Made by a program: the position numbers and the translations under genes
The notes under the pieces: model-generated
Database searches by the model: none
Told to the model about the DNA's origin: nothing
Seen by the model: only the letters and a program-made list of their open reading frames with translations
In this document: positions 39,769-47,639 of the stretch, in pieces
How the letters are laid out: every line of letters begins with the position of its first letter
Numbering within the stretch: the first letter of the stretch is position 1
Assembly: GCF_010548375.1 (NCBI RefSeq)
Contig: NZ_JAAGLY010000013.1
Coordinates: 186,001 to 250,000, forward strand
Origin: Streptomyces sp. SID13726
Lineage (GTDB): Bacteria > Actinomycetota > Actinomycetes > Streptomycetales > Streptomycetaceae
DNA length: 64,000 nucleotides
Reading direction: 5' to 3'

Positions 39769-41241
39769 ATGACTATGTCCAAGATCAGAAGCATGCGCGG
39801 ATTTCTTGCTTCCTCGATCGGTGTCACCTGTGCGGCCGCTCTCGCCCTGCCGCTCACCCCGCCCGCGGTCGCGGCCCACCAGGCGCCGGTGACGGCGTCG
39901 AGACCGGCGCCGAGCGCGGAAGTCCTGGGCGGCACCCAGTCGTTGCCGCTCGCGCCCGTCGCCCGCGACCGCACCCTCGCCCCGGCCGGCGAACAGGGCG
40001 TGTCCCGCCGGGACGTACGGCACTTCTCCCTCGTCGGAGTCGTCTGGGACGACCCGGACACCGCCCTGCACGGCAGCGTCCAGGTCCGCACCCGCGCGGC
40101 CGGCACCGACACCTGGTCCGGCTGGCAGGACCTGGAGACCCACAACGACGACGCCGCCGACCCCGGCACCGCCGAGCGCACCTCCGGCCAGGTCCGCGGC
40201 GCCACCGCACCCCTGTGGGTGGGCGACTCGGACGGGGTCGAGGCCCGGGTCCGCGCGGAGACCGACCGCACGGCCGAGGACGAGGCCGACGGCTCTCGTA
40301 CGACGGTGGCGGCGGCGCCTCTTCCGACGGGGCTGCGGCTGGAGCTGGTGGACCCGGGGGAGGCGGCCGAGGGGGAGGTCGCCCGGAGCGGTGTCGACCG
40401 GCGCGGGGTCGCCCGGCGCGGGGTCGCCCGGCGTGGCGGAACCCACCGCTCCGCCCCCACCGCCGAACCGGTCGCCGCACTCGCCGCACTCGCCGCGACC
40501 GACGCGTCCGCCGCCAACGCGGGGCTCGGCGTCCTCGGCGCCACCGAACTCCCGGCGCTGGACCGCAAGCAGACCGAACAGGAGCTGTTCGCCCTGCGCG
40601 CGGGGGAGTTGACGGAGCAGCAGCGGGTGAAGCCGTACATCGGACCGCGCCCGCGGATCGTCACCCGGCGCGGCTGGGGCGCCGACGAGAAGCTGCGCGA
40701 GAAGAAGTTCGTCTACACGAAGAAGGCCAAGGCGGCCTTCGTGCACCACACGGCGTCCGGCAACGGGTACAGCTGTGCGCAGGCTCCCTCGCTCATTCGC
40801 GGTATCTACCGGTACCACGTCAAGAGCATGGGCTGGCGCGACATCGGCTACAACTTCCTCGTGGACAAGTGCGGAAACATCTACGAGGGCCGGGCCGGTG
40901 GCGTGGCGAAGCCGGTCCTCGGCGCCCACACCCTCGGTTTCAACACCAACAGCGTGGGGATCGCCGTCCTCGGCAGCTACGAGTCCACCAAGCCGTCCGC
41001 CGCCGCGGTGAAGGCGGTCGCCCGGCTCACGGCGTGGAAGCTCGGTCTGTACGGCGCCAACCCGAGCGGAAAGACATATCTGAAGTCGGGGGGTGGGAAT
41101 CTCTACCGAAAAGGTAAGAATGTACGACTGAACGTGATCTCCGGTCACCGGGACGGCTTCAATACGGAGTGCCCCGGCCGGCTGCTCTACAGCAAGCTCG
41201 GCTCGACCCGTTCCACCGCGGCCCGCTACCAGGGCCGCTGA
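39769..41241 (+). CDS. Secreted PGRP-type N-acetylmuramoyl-L-alanine amidase
   Basis: The 490-residue protein has a signal peptide ending near VAAHQA. About 250 residues of unassigned sequence follow, with an Arg-rich RRGVARRGVARRGG repeat. The C-terminal peptidoglycan-recognition/amidase_2 domain covers about residues 300-470. Zinc-site candidates are His in FVHHTAS, His in SGHRDG and Cys in TECPG, with Tyr in DIGYNFLVD. It would cut the bond between muramic acid and the peptide. The ATGs at 39769 and 39775 are both possible. It is divergent from the TIGR03089 gene. Confidence 0.92.
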   Translation: MTMSKIRSMRGFLASSIGVTCAAALALPLTPPAVAAHQAPVTASRPAPSAEVLGGTQSLPLAPVARDRTLAPAGEQGVSRRDVRHFSLVGVVWDDPDTALHGSVQVRTRAAGTDTWSGWQDLETHNDDAADPGTAERTSGQVRGATAPLWVGDSDGVEARVRAETDRTAEDEADGSRTTVAAAPLPTGLRLELVDPGEAAEGEVARSGVDRRGVARRGVARRGGTHRSAPTAEPVAALAALAATDASAANAGLGVLGATELPALDRKQTEQELFALRAGELTEQQRVKPYIGPRPRIVTRRGWGADEKLREKKFVYTKKAKAAFVHHTASGNGYSCAQAPSLIRGIYRYHVKSMGWRDIGYNFLVDKCGNIYEGRAGGVAKPVLGAHTLGFNTNSVGIAVLGSYESTKPSAAAVKAVARLTAWKLGLYGANPSGKTYLKSGGGNLYRKGKNVRLNVISGHRDGFNTECPGRLLYSKLGSTRSTAARYQGR

Positions 41242-41386
41242 GGGTCTCGCCGCATCGCAGTTCACCGCCGTCGGGGGGCAGGCGCGGAATGCCGCACGGC
41301 CGTCGAAGGCACCGCACAACGGTCTGCATACACTGGCCGGTCGAAAGACAGTTCGGGCCGGTCCCGGCAGGAAGCGGAGACGACAG

Positions 41387-42469
41387 GTGACAGAAGCGAT
41401 CCTCCTGGTCGGGGGCAAGGGCACGAGGCTGCGACCCCTGACGGTCCACACCCCGAAGCCCATGGTCCGCGCGGCCGGGGTGCCCTTCCTCACCCACCAG
41501 CTGGCCAGAGCGAGAGCGGCCGGCGTCGACCACATAGTCCTCGCGACGAGCTATCTCGCCGAGGTCTTCGAACCGCACTTCGGCGACGGCTCGTCGCTGG
41601 GCCTCCACCTCGAGTACGTCACCGAGGAGGAGCCCCTCGGCACCGGCGGCGCGATCCGCAACGTGGCCTCGCGGCTGCGCTCGGGCCCCGACGACCCGGT
41701 CCTGATCTTCAACGGTGACATCCTCACCGGCCTGGACATCAGGGCCCTGGTCCGCACCCACGAGACCACGGGCGCGGACGTCTCCCTCCACCTCACCAAG
41801 GTCACGGACCCCCGGGCCTACGGCCTGGTCCCCACCGACGCCACGGGCCGGGTCCTGGCCTTCCTGGAGAAGCCCCAGACTCCCGAGGAGATCGTCACCG
41901 ACCAGATCAACGCGGGGGCGTACGTCTTCCGCCGTTCGATCATCGACACGATCCCGCAGGGCCGCCCGGTCTCGGTCGAACGTGAGACGTTCCCCGAACT
42001 CCTGTCGGCCGGAGCCCACCTCCAGGGCATGGTCGACTCCACCTACTGGCTGGACCTCGGCACCCCCGCCGCCTTCGTCCGCGGCTCCGCGGACCTGGTC
42101 CTCGGCCGCGCCCCGTCCCCCGCGATCCCCGGCCGCTGCGGCGACCGCCTCGTCCTCCCCACGGCCCGCGTCGCCCCCGACGCCAAGCTGACCGGCGGCA
42201 CGGTGGTCGGCGAGGGCGCGTACGTCGCGGAGGGCGCCCGGGTCTTCGGCTCCACGATCCTCCCGGGCGCCGTGATCGAACCGGGCGCGGTGATCACCGA
42301 CTCCCTCATCGGCACCCGAGCCCGAGTCGGCGAACGCTCCGTCCTCACCGGCACGGTGATAGGAGACGGCGCGGTCATCGGCCCCGACAACGAACTACGG
42401 GACGGCATGAGGATCTGGTGCGACGCGAGGATCCCGGCGGGGGCGGTGCGGTTCTCTTCGGACCAGTGA
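41387..42469 (+). CDS. Mannose-1-phosphate guanylyltransferase (NTP-transferase with left-handed beta-helix)
   Basis: The 360-residue enzyme would make GDP-mannose from mannose-1-phosphate and GTP. The N-terminal nucleotidyltransferase has LVGGKGTRLRPLT, PKPMV, FNGDIL and FLEKP. The C-terminal hexapeptide-repeat helix covers about residues 255-345. The GTG at 41387 follows GGAG by 8 nt. With manB and manA to the right it completes the route from fructose-6-phosphate to GDP-mannose. Other sugar nucleotides are possible by fold, but synteny supports mannose. Confidence 0.88.
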   Translation: MTEAILLVGGKGTRLRPLTVHTPKPMVRAAGVPFLTHQLARARAAGVDHIVLATSYLAEVFEPHFGDGSSLGLHLEYVTEEEPLGTGGAIRNVASRLRSGPDDPVLIFNGDILTGLDIRALVRTHETTGADVSLHLTKVTDPRAYGLVPTDATGRVLAFLEKPQTPEEIVTDQINAGAYVFRRSIIDTIPQGRPVSVERETFPELLSAGAHLQGMVDSTYWLDLGTPAAFVRGSADLVLGRAPSPAIPGRCGDRLVLPTARVAPDAKLTGGTVVGEGAYVAEGARVFGSTILPGAVIEPGAVITDSLIGTRARVGERSVLTGTVIGDGAVIGPDNELRDGMRIWCDARIPAGAVRFSSDQ

Positions 42470-42524
42470 ATCCGACTGAATCCAGCTGCATTTCAGATAA
42501 ATGCGGCTCAATTCGGCCAAATTC

Positions 42525-42630
42525 AGCCCCTCCGGCGTTTGAGGAGCGGGGGTCCAGGGGGCGGCGCCCCCTGGGCGGGGTCGAAGGGGCGGCAGCCCCT
42601 GGGGATGGGACGGGTAGGGGCGGCGGGGGC
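42525..42630. repeat. Streptomyces intergenic repeat element, long copy
   Basis: The core GCCCCTCCGGCGTTTGAGGA is followed by GC-rich hairpins (GGGGGCGGCGCCCCC and AGGGGCGGCAGCCCCT). I recognise this as a family scattered between Streptomyces genes. It occurs again in short form at 57221. It may act as a terminator between the convergent genes. Confidence 0.65.
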
Positions 42631-42656
42631 GAAAAAACCCACAGGGCACCCCCACG

Positions 42657-43664
42657 TCACAACCGCCCGATATCCCCCCGAGTCATCCGAGGCGCCCGCC
42701 GCCCAGGAACCCGCCCACTCAACAAGATCAACCGAGCCGCCCGATGCCGCTGGCCCGCATACGGCTCCAGCAACGACAACATCACCGCATCATCCGCGTC
42801 CCGATCCCCCGCGAGCGCGAACCCCACGATCCCCGGCAGATGCAGATCCCCCACAGTCACCGCATCCGCCGCCCCATGACTCCGCTGCACCACCTCCGCG
42901 GAAGTCCACGGCCCCACCCCCGGCACCACCTCCAACCGCGCCCGCGCCGCATCCGGAGCCATCCCCACCGCCTCCTCCAGCCGCGCGGCCACCCGCACAC
43001 ACCGCAGAATCGTCGAGGCCCGCTTGTAGTCGACCCCCGCCCTGTGCCACTCCCACGACGGAATCAACGCCCACCCCCGAGGCGAGGGCATCACCCACAA
43101 CCGCCCACCCGCGGCGGGCCCCGGCGCCGGCTCCCCGAACTTCCGCACGAGCAACCGCCAGGCCCGATACGCCTCATCGGTCGTGACCTTCTGCTCCAGC
43201 ACGGAAGGAATCAACGACTCCAGCACCAGCCCGGTCCGCGTCAGCCGCAACCCCGGCCGCCGATGCCAGGAATGCGCGACGACCCGATGCCGAGGCACGA
43301 ACGCCGCGGGATCGTCCGCGGCCCCGAGCAACTCCGGCAGCCGCGAGAGCAGCCACTCGCCCCCCGGCCCCCACGCCTCCCCGCGCACCTCACCGCTGCG
43401 GACCGACACCCGCAGGGTCCCGGGCCCGGCCGGCGTACGACTGGCCCGCCACACGGACCCGTCGGGCAGCGCCCGGAACGTCGGATCCCCCGGCCCCCGC
43501 CGCAGCGCCCCGAGCACCAGCCCGAGATCGACGGGCCACCCGGGCACCCAGGTCCGCACCAGCCCGCCCGCGTCCCCCGACCCACCGGGCCGGGGGGTGG
43601 GCACGGCGACTTCCCCACCGCGCACAGTCGTACGGGTAGGCCGCGGAGCGAAACGTCCTGCCAC
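42657..43664 (-). CDS. AlkA-like DNA-3-methyladenine glycosylase (HhH-GPD)
   Basis: The 335-residue protein has a helix-hairpin-helix plus GPD motif: LEVVPGVGPWTSAEVVQRSHG, then the presumed catalytic Asp in TVGDLHLPG near residue 280. ESLIPSVLEQKVT is the typical helical segment. It would excise alkylated bases in base excision repair. The GTG at 43664 has only CAGGAC upstream. It is convergent with the guanylyltransferase and next to the F420 genes, without an obvious link. Confidence 0.9.
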   Translation of the reverse strand: MAGRFAPRPTRTTVRGGEVAVPTPRPGGSGDAGGLVRTWVPGWPVDLGLVLGALRRGPGDPTFRALPDGSVWRASRTPAGPGTLRVSVRSGEVRGEAWGPGGEWLLSRLPELLGAADDPAAFVPRHRVVAHSWHRRPGLRLTRTGLVLESLIPSVLEQKVTTDEAYRAWRLLVRKFGEPAPGPAAGGRLWVMPSPRGWALIPSWEWHRAGVDYKRASTILRCVRVAARLEEAVGMAPDAARARLEVVPGVGPWTSAEVVQRSHGAADAVTVGDLHLPGIVGFALAGDRDADDAVMLSLLEPYAGQRHRAARLILLSGRVPGRRAPRMTRGDIGRL

Positions 43665-43722
43665 GAATGAAGTCCTGGGGTGTCAGAGGAACCGGAGGGA
43701 AACCCACGAAACCACGGGCGCT

Positions 43723-45033
43723 TCAGCGCACCTCGATGAAACTCCCCGCCTCCCGCTCGGGCCGCGGTCGCGGTGCCTCCGCCGGGTGCCCGACCGCCAC
43801 GGCCCCCATCGGATCCCACTCCTCCGGCAGCCCCAGCGCCTCCCGGACCACGTCCCGGCAGAACATCGTGGACGACACCCACGCCGACCCCAGCCGCTCC
43901 CCGGCCAGCGCGACGAGGAAGTTCTGCACCCCGGCGCCCGCGGCGACGACGAACATCTCCCGCTCGGCCCCGTCCCGCCGCCCGTCGCCGTAGGTGTGCG
44001 ACCCGTCCATCACGAGACAGGGCACGACGAGATACGGCGCGTTCCGCAGCACGTCCCCGCGCCGGACCCGCTTGGCGATGGACTCCTCGGACTTGCCGTC
44101 CCGCCGCAGATCGGCGATCCAGGCGTCCCGCATCGCGTCCAGCAGTCCGGTCCGCGCACCCTCGGACTCCAGCAGCACGAACCGCCACGGCGTGGTGTGG
44201 TGCGGCGCCGGCGCGGTGACCGCGAGCGCCACCGCCCGCCGCACGGCACCGGGGTCGACGGGCTCGTCGGTGAAGGCCCGTACGGTACGACGCTGGGCCA
44301 CCGCCTCCCGTACCGCCTCGGAGGTCCCCAGCCGGAACATGTCGTCGCGCGCCTCGCGCACCATGGCCCGCGCCCCCTCCCCGTGCTCCGCGGCCACCAC
44401 CTGCGCCAGCCCGCGCACCACGGCGACGGGCAGCCCGGCGGCCTTGCCCTTGACGAGATCACCGGCGGCGGCCAGTTCGTCGGCCGTCGCCACGACGGTC
44501 GCGCTCAGCGGATTGCCGTACGCGTCCGTGCCGCCCCGCAGGTCGTCGAGGACCCGCACCCCGGCCGCCCCGATCGCGACATCGGTGAGCCCGGCACGCC
44601 AGGGCCGCCCGAAGGTGTCGGTGACGACGACGCCGACCTCGACGCCCAGGGCGTCCCGCAGCCCGTCCCGGATCGCCTGCGCGGACGCGTCCGGGTCCTC
44701 GGGCAGCAACAGCACGGTCCCCGCGGGGGTGTTGGAGGCGTCCACCCCGGCGGCGGCCATCACGAGCCCCTGCCGGTTCTCCACGATCCTCAGCGCCCCG
44801 CGCCGCGCGACCACCCGCACCGTCTCGGCGTCGATCGCGGCCTCCCGGTCGGCCGCCTCGACGACCCGCCCCTCCGCCTTGGACACGATCTTCGAGGTGA
44901 CGAGCAGCACGTCCCCGTCCAGGAGCCCGGGTTCGGCGGCGGCGATCACCTTGGCCAGGTCGTCCCCGCGCTGCACCTCGGGCAGGCCCGGCACGGCCCA
45001 GACCCGGTAGCCGTCGGCAGCCGTCCCGCTCAA
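43723..45033 (-). CDS. fbiB: Coenzyme F420:L-glutamate ligase fused to nitroreductase-type domain
   Basis: The 436-residue protein has two domains. Residues 1-240 form the CofE-type ligase that adds glutamates to F420-0 (LLVTSKIVSKAEGR, VTDTFGRPWRAGLTDVAIG). Residues 250-436 form a nitroreductase-like FMN domain (AVAQRRTVRAFTDEPVD, then AGAGVQNFLVALAGERLGSAWVSS), which reduces dehydro-F420-0. The fusion is typical of actinobacterial FbiB. The TTG start overlaps the fbiA stop (TTGA) with GAGGAGG upstream, so the pair is translationally coupled. Confidence 0.94.
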   Translation of the reverse strand: MSGTAADGYRVWAVPGLPEVQRGDDLAKVIAAAEPGLLDGDVLLVTSKIVSKAEGRVVEAADREAAIDAETVRVVARRGALRIVENRQGLVMAAAGVDASNTPAGTVLLLPEDPDASAQAIRDGLRDALGVEVGVVVTDTFGRPWRAGLTDVAIGAAGVRVLDDLRGGTDAYGNPLSATVVATADELAAAGDLVKGKAAGLPVAVVRGLAQVVAAEHGEGARAMVREARDDMFRLGTSEAVREAVAQRRTVRAFTDEPVDPGAVRRAVALAVTAPAPHHTTPWRFVLLESEGARTGLLDAMRDAWIADLRRDGKSEESIAKRVRRGDVLRNAPYLVVPCLVMDGSHTYGDGRRDGAEREMFVVAAGAGVQNFLVALAGERLGSAWVSSTMFCRDVVREALGLPEEWDPMGAVAVGHPAEAPRPRPEREAGSFIEVR

Positions 45034-45989
45034 GAGGCCCGCACCTCCTCGGCGAGCTCCAGCGCCTCCCGGGCCATCCGCGCGGTCGCGTCCAGGTCGC
45101 TCATCATCAGCGGTACGGCCCGGCAGCGTATGCCGGCCGACTCGATCCGCTCCACGGTGCCCGCGTCGACGGTGTCGACCAGCCAGCCGTCCAGCAGCCC
45201 CGAGCCGTAGTGCTCGGCGACCGCGGCGGCCGTGGACTCGACGCCGACCGCGGCGAGCACCTTGTCGGCCATGCCGCGCACGGGCGCGTCCCCGACGATG
45301 GGGGACAGGCCCACGACCGGCACCCCGGCCTCGGCGATGGCCTCACGGATACCGGGCACGGCGAGGATGGTGCCGACGGACACGACGGGGTTGGACGGCG
45401 GGAACAGCACGACGTCCGCCTCCGCGATCGCCTCCAGCACGCCCGGCGCCGGCTTGGCCTGCTCCGCGCCCACCGGCACGACCGCGTGGGCCGGCACGGA
45501 CGCCCGCAGCCGCACCCAGTACTCCTGGAAGTGCACGGCCTTGCGCTCGCCGTCGATCTCGACCGCCACATGGGTCTCGACCCGGTCGTCGGTCATCGGG
45601 ATCAGCCGCACCCCCGGCTTCCACCGGTCGCACAGCGCCTCGGTCACCGCGCTCAGCGGATACCCGGCACCGATCATCTGGGTGCGCACGATGTGCGTGG
45701 CGAAGTCCCGGTCCCCGAGCCCGAACCACTCGGGCCCGACGCCGTACGCCGCGAGCTCCTCCTTGAGGTGGAAGGTCTCGTCGGCCCGCCCCCAGCCCTG
45801 CTCCTCGTTGATGCCGCCGCCGAGCGTGTACATCACTGTGTCGAGGTCCGGGCAGACCTTCAGCCCGAAGAGGTGGATGTCGTCCCCGGTGTTGCCGATG
45901 ACCGTGACGTCCGCGTCCGGCGCGGCCTGCTTCAGACCACGCAGGAAACGGGCACCGCCGATGCCGCCTGCCAGAACCACGATTCGCAT
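45030..45989 (-). CDS. fbiA: Phosphoenolpyruvyl/2-phospho-L-lactate transferase of F420 synthesis
   Basis: The 319-residue CofD/FbiA joins the three-carbon phospho unit to Fo, making (dehydro-)F420-0. Motifs are VVLAGGIGGARFLRGL at the N-terminus, TVIGNTGDDIHLFGL, MYTLGGGINEEQGWGR and FPPSNPVVSVGTIL. The ATG at 45989 starts exactly at the conserved N-terminus; a TTG ten codons upstream is possible. It precedes fbiB with a 4-bp overlap and follows the cysteine dioxygenase gene after 34 bp, perhaps in one operon. Confidence 0.94.
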   Translation of the reverse strand: MRIVVLAGGIGGARFLRGLKQAAPDADVTVIGNTGDDIHLFGLKVCPDLDTVMYTLGGGINEEQGWGRADETFHLKEELAAYGVGPEWFGLGDRDFATHIVRTQMIGAGYPLSAVTEALCDRWKPGVRLIPMTDDRVETHVAVEIDGERKAVHFQEYWVRLRASVPAHAVVPVGAEQAKPAPGVLEAIAEADVVLFPPSNPVVSVGTILAVPGIREAIAEAGVPVVGLSPIVGDAPVRGMADKVLAAVGVESTAAAVAEHYGSGLLDGWLVDTVDAGTVERIESAGIRCRAVPLMMSDLDATARMAREALELAEEVRAS

Positions 45990-46023
45990 GGGAACCAGTC
46001 TTGCAGGCGGGTACGACAACGCG

Positions 46024-46533
46024 TCATGAGGTTACGGCGACCACCTCGTCGTGGGCCTCGCGGGCGGTGCAGGTCGTGTGCATCGGCATCTCGGTCAGAC
46101 CCGGGTAGTAGACGTGCAGGCTGACCGCCGGCTCCAGCGCGTCGTTGACGACCTCGTGGACGTACCCCGGCGCGAACACCCGCTGGGCCCCCGCCTCCAG
46201 CGCGCGCGTGCCCCGCTCGGTCCGCTCCGTCAGTGTGCCCTCCAGGACGGTGAGGACACCGGAGGAACGGCCGTGGTCGTGCGACCCGCTGCCCTGTCCG
46301 GGCACCCAGGACAGCAGCCACACCTCGTAGCCGGGGCCGGTGCGCAGCCGGTGGTACCAGCGGCTCGTCGCGTCGTACCGGACGAGGTGCGCCCACTGCG
46401 AGCGGTCGGCGGCGACGGAGCGGGCCAGGCCCACGAAGTCGGCGACGGTGGCCGGGTGCTCGGGCCGGGGCTGGAGGAGGTGCGGGACCTCAAGGAGGTC
46501 GCCGGCGATCTGGAGGTCGTTGTCGTTGTTCAT
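46024..46533 (-). CDS. Cysteine dioxygenase-family protein
   Basis: The 169-residue cupin oxidises cysteine, or a related thiol, to the sulfinate with non-haem iron. Iron ligands are the two His in GSHDHGRSSG (near residue 84) and His in GYVHEV (near residue 125). As in many bacterial members, Gly replaces the eukaryotic cross-link Cys after HDH. The ATG at 46533 has a distant GAGGAA. A possible short leader frame lies 41 bp upstream. Other thiol dioxygenase substrates remain possible. Confidence 0.9.
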   Translation of the reverse strand: MNNDNDLQIAGDLLEVPHLLQPRPEHPATVADFVGLARSVAADRSQWAHLVRYDATSRWYHRLRTGPGYEVWLLSWVPGQGSGSHDHGRSSGVLTVLEGTLTERTERGTRALEAGAQRVFAPGYVHEVVNDALEPAVSLHVYYPGLTEMPMHTTCTAREAHDEVVAVTS

Positions 46534-46574
46534 GGGGTGCGGTGGTTCCTCAGTGAAAATCAGTGGAGCGAAGG

Positions 46575-46688
46575 TCAGAGGGAACGTGGACCGAGTCCCG
46601 CCCGGGTCACGGACGACTCGGCCGACAGCTGGAGCAGGATGGGCTCAACAGCTGGAACAACAACAGCTACAGCGAGCGCGGGCAGCAC
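46575..46688 (-). CDS. Possible 37-residue leader peptide of the cysteine dioxygenase gene
   Basis: A GTG frame ends 41 bp before the dioxygenase start. It encodes a hydrophobic Val/Ala/Leu-rich peptide (LALAVAVVVPAVEPILLQL-like) with no cysteine. It lacks a strong ribosome site. An attenuation role is only a possibility, and chance open frames are common at this GC content. Confidence 0.22.
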   Translation of the reverse strand: MLPALAVAVVVPAVEPILLQLSAESSVTRAGLGPRSL

Positions 46689-47048
46689 CGTGGGACCCGG
46701 CGGTGCGGGTCGAGGTGAGTGCCAAGTTCGCGAGCATGCCCACAAGGACATCGGTTCACACCTTCACTGTCAACTCGACACCCGGTATGTGGGACAGGTT
46801 TCACCTCATCCGGTTCATCTGTCTGGTGAAAGGTTTGTTCATGCGCCTACCGGGACACATGGCGCACAACCGGGCGCACGGGCCGCGACCTCCCCGCGAC
46901 CTCCACACGCGCGTACGGAACGAGATCGAACTGATGGGCGTCCTTCCCCGTACAGGTCCGCACGGCTTGCCGCGGGGTCGGTGACCCTCCCGGACCTCGT
47001 CTGCTTGTCAAGGTTTATGCCGATTTGAACACTTTCCGCTAGGCCTTG

Positions 47049-47063
47049 GTTCCGCAGAGTGAA
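47049..47063 (+). promoter_or_regulatory. BldD-like box upstream of whiB
   Basis: GTTCCGCAGAGTGAA fits the BldD consensus NTNACNC(A/T)GNGTNAN with one mismatch (C for A). BldD is known to repress whiB in Streptomyces. The site lies 130 bp upstream of the whiB start. Confidence 0.6.
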
Positions 47064-47192
47064 TAAGGGGCCCAATAGCAGATCTCGGCTTGACTCGCCC
47101 GGAGCAGCACACTTGTAATTTCACTCGTGTCGTTCAGCCGACATCGGTAACGGCTACATCACGGGGACGCGAAAGACAGACGAGGGGCGCAC

Positions 47193-47456
47193 ATGACCGA
47201 GACGGTGCAGCAACTGCTGGTCGACGACGCGGACGAGGAACTCGGCTGGCAGGAGCGCGCGCTGTGCGCCCAGACCGACCCCGAGTCCTTCTTCCCGGAG
47301 AAGGGCGGCTCCACCCGCGAGGCCAAGAAGGTCTGCCTCTCCTGCGAGGTCCGCTCCGAGTGCCTCGAGTACGCCCTCGCCAACGACGAACGCTTCGGCA
47401 TCTGGGGCGGACTGTCCGAACGCGAACGCCGCAGGCTGAAGAAGGCCGCCGTCTGA
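47193..47456 (+). CDS. whiB: WhiB sporulation regulator
   Basis: The 87-residue Wbl protein binds a 4Fe-4S cluster through Cys25, Cys48, Cys51 and Cys57. GIWGG is the beta-turn motif, followed by a basic C-terminus (SERERRRLKKAAV). WhiB works with WhiA to start sporulation septation in aerial hyphae. The sequence is nearly identical to what I remember of S. coelicolor WhiB (SCO3034). The ATG at 47193 follows GAGGGGCGC. It stands divergent from the F420/dioxygenase genes. Confidence 0.97.
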   Translation: MTETVQQLLVDDADEELGWQERALCAQTDPESFFPEKGGSTREAKKVCLSCEVRSECLEYALANDERFGIWGGLSERERRRLKKAAV

Positions 47457-47639
47457 CGCGAGGCTCTCTTCGCGGCACTTCTCGCACGCAACCGAACGGC
47501 CCGTCGCACGTGGGTTATCCACAGGCGGCGGGCCGCTGCCATGCCCAGCCGATAGTGTGGGCGCTCGTCCGAGACGCCTCGCCGCCCCCACCGGGCACAG
47601 GCGTCCACCGCAGTCCACCGAACCGGGGCCCGTACCTCG

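Larger units (their letters stand above)
46534..47192. other. 659-bp divergent region between cysteine dioxygenase and whiB
   Basis: The left part is the dioxygenase leader with a possible 37-residue frame. The middle (about 46700-47000) shows no frame I would defend. The right 200 bp are AT-richer than average and hold the BldD-like box and probably the whiB promoters. No RNA gene is recognised. Confidence 0.5.

Noticed and set aside
39690..41117. A 475-codon plus-strand frame inside the amidase gene
   Set aside because: It is the +2 shadow of the amidase frame, Arg/Pro-rich with no signal peptide or domain.
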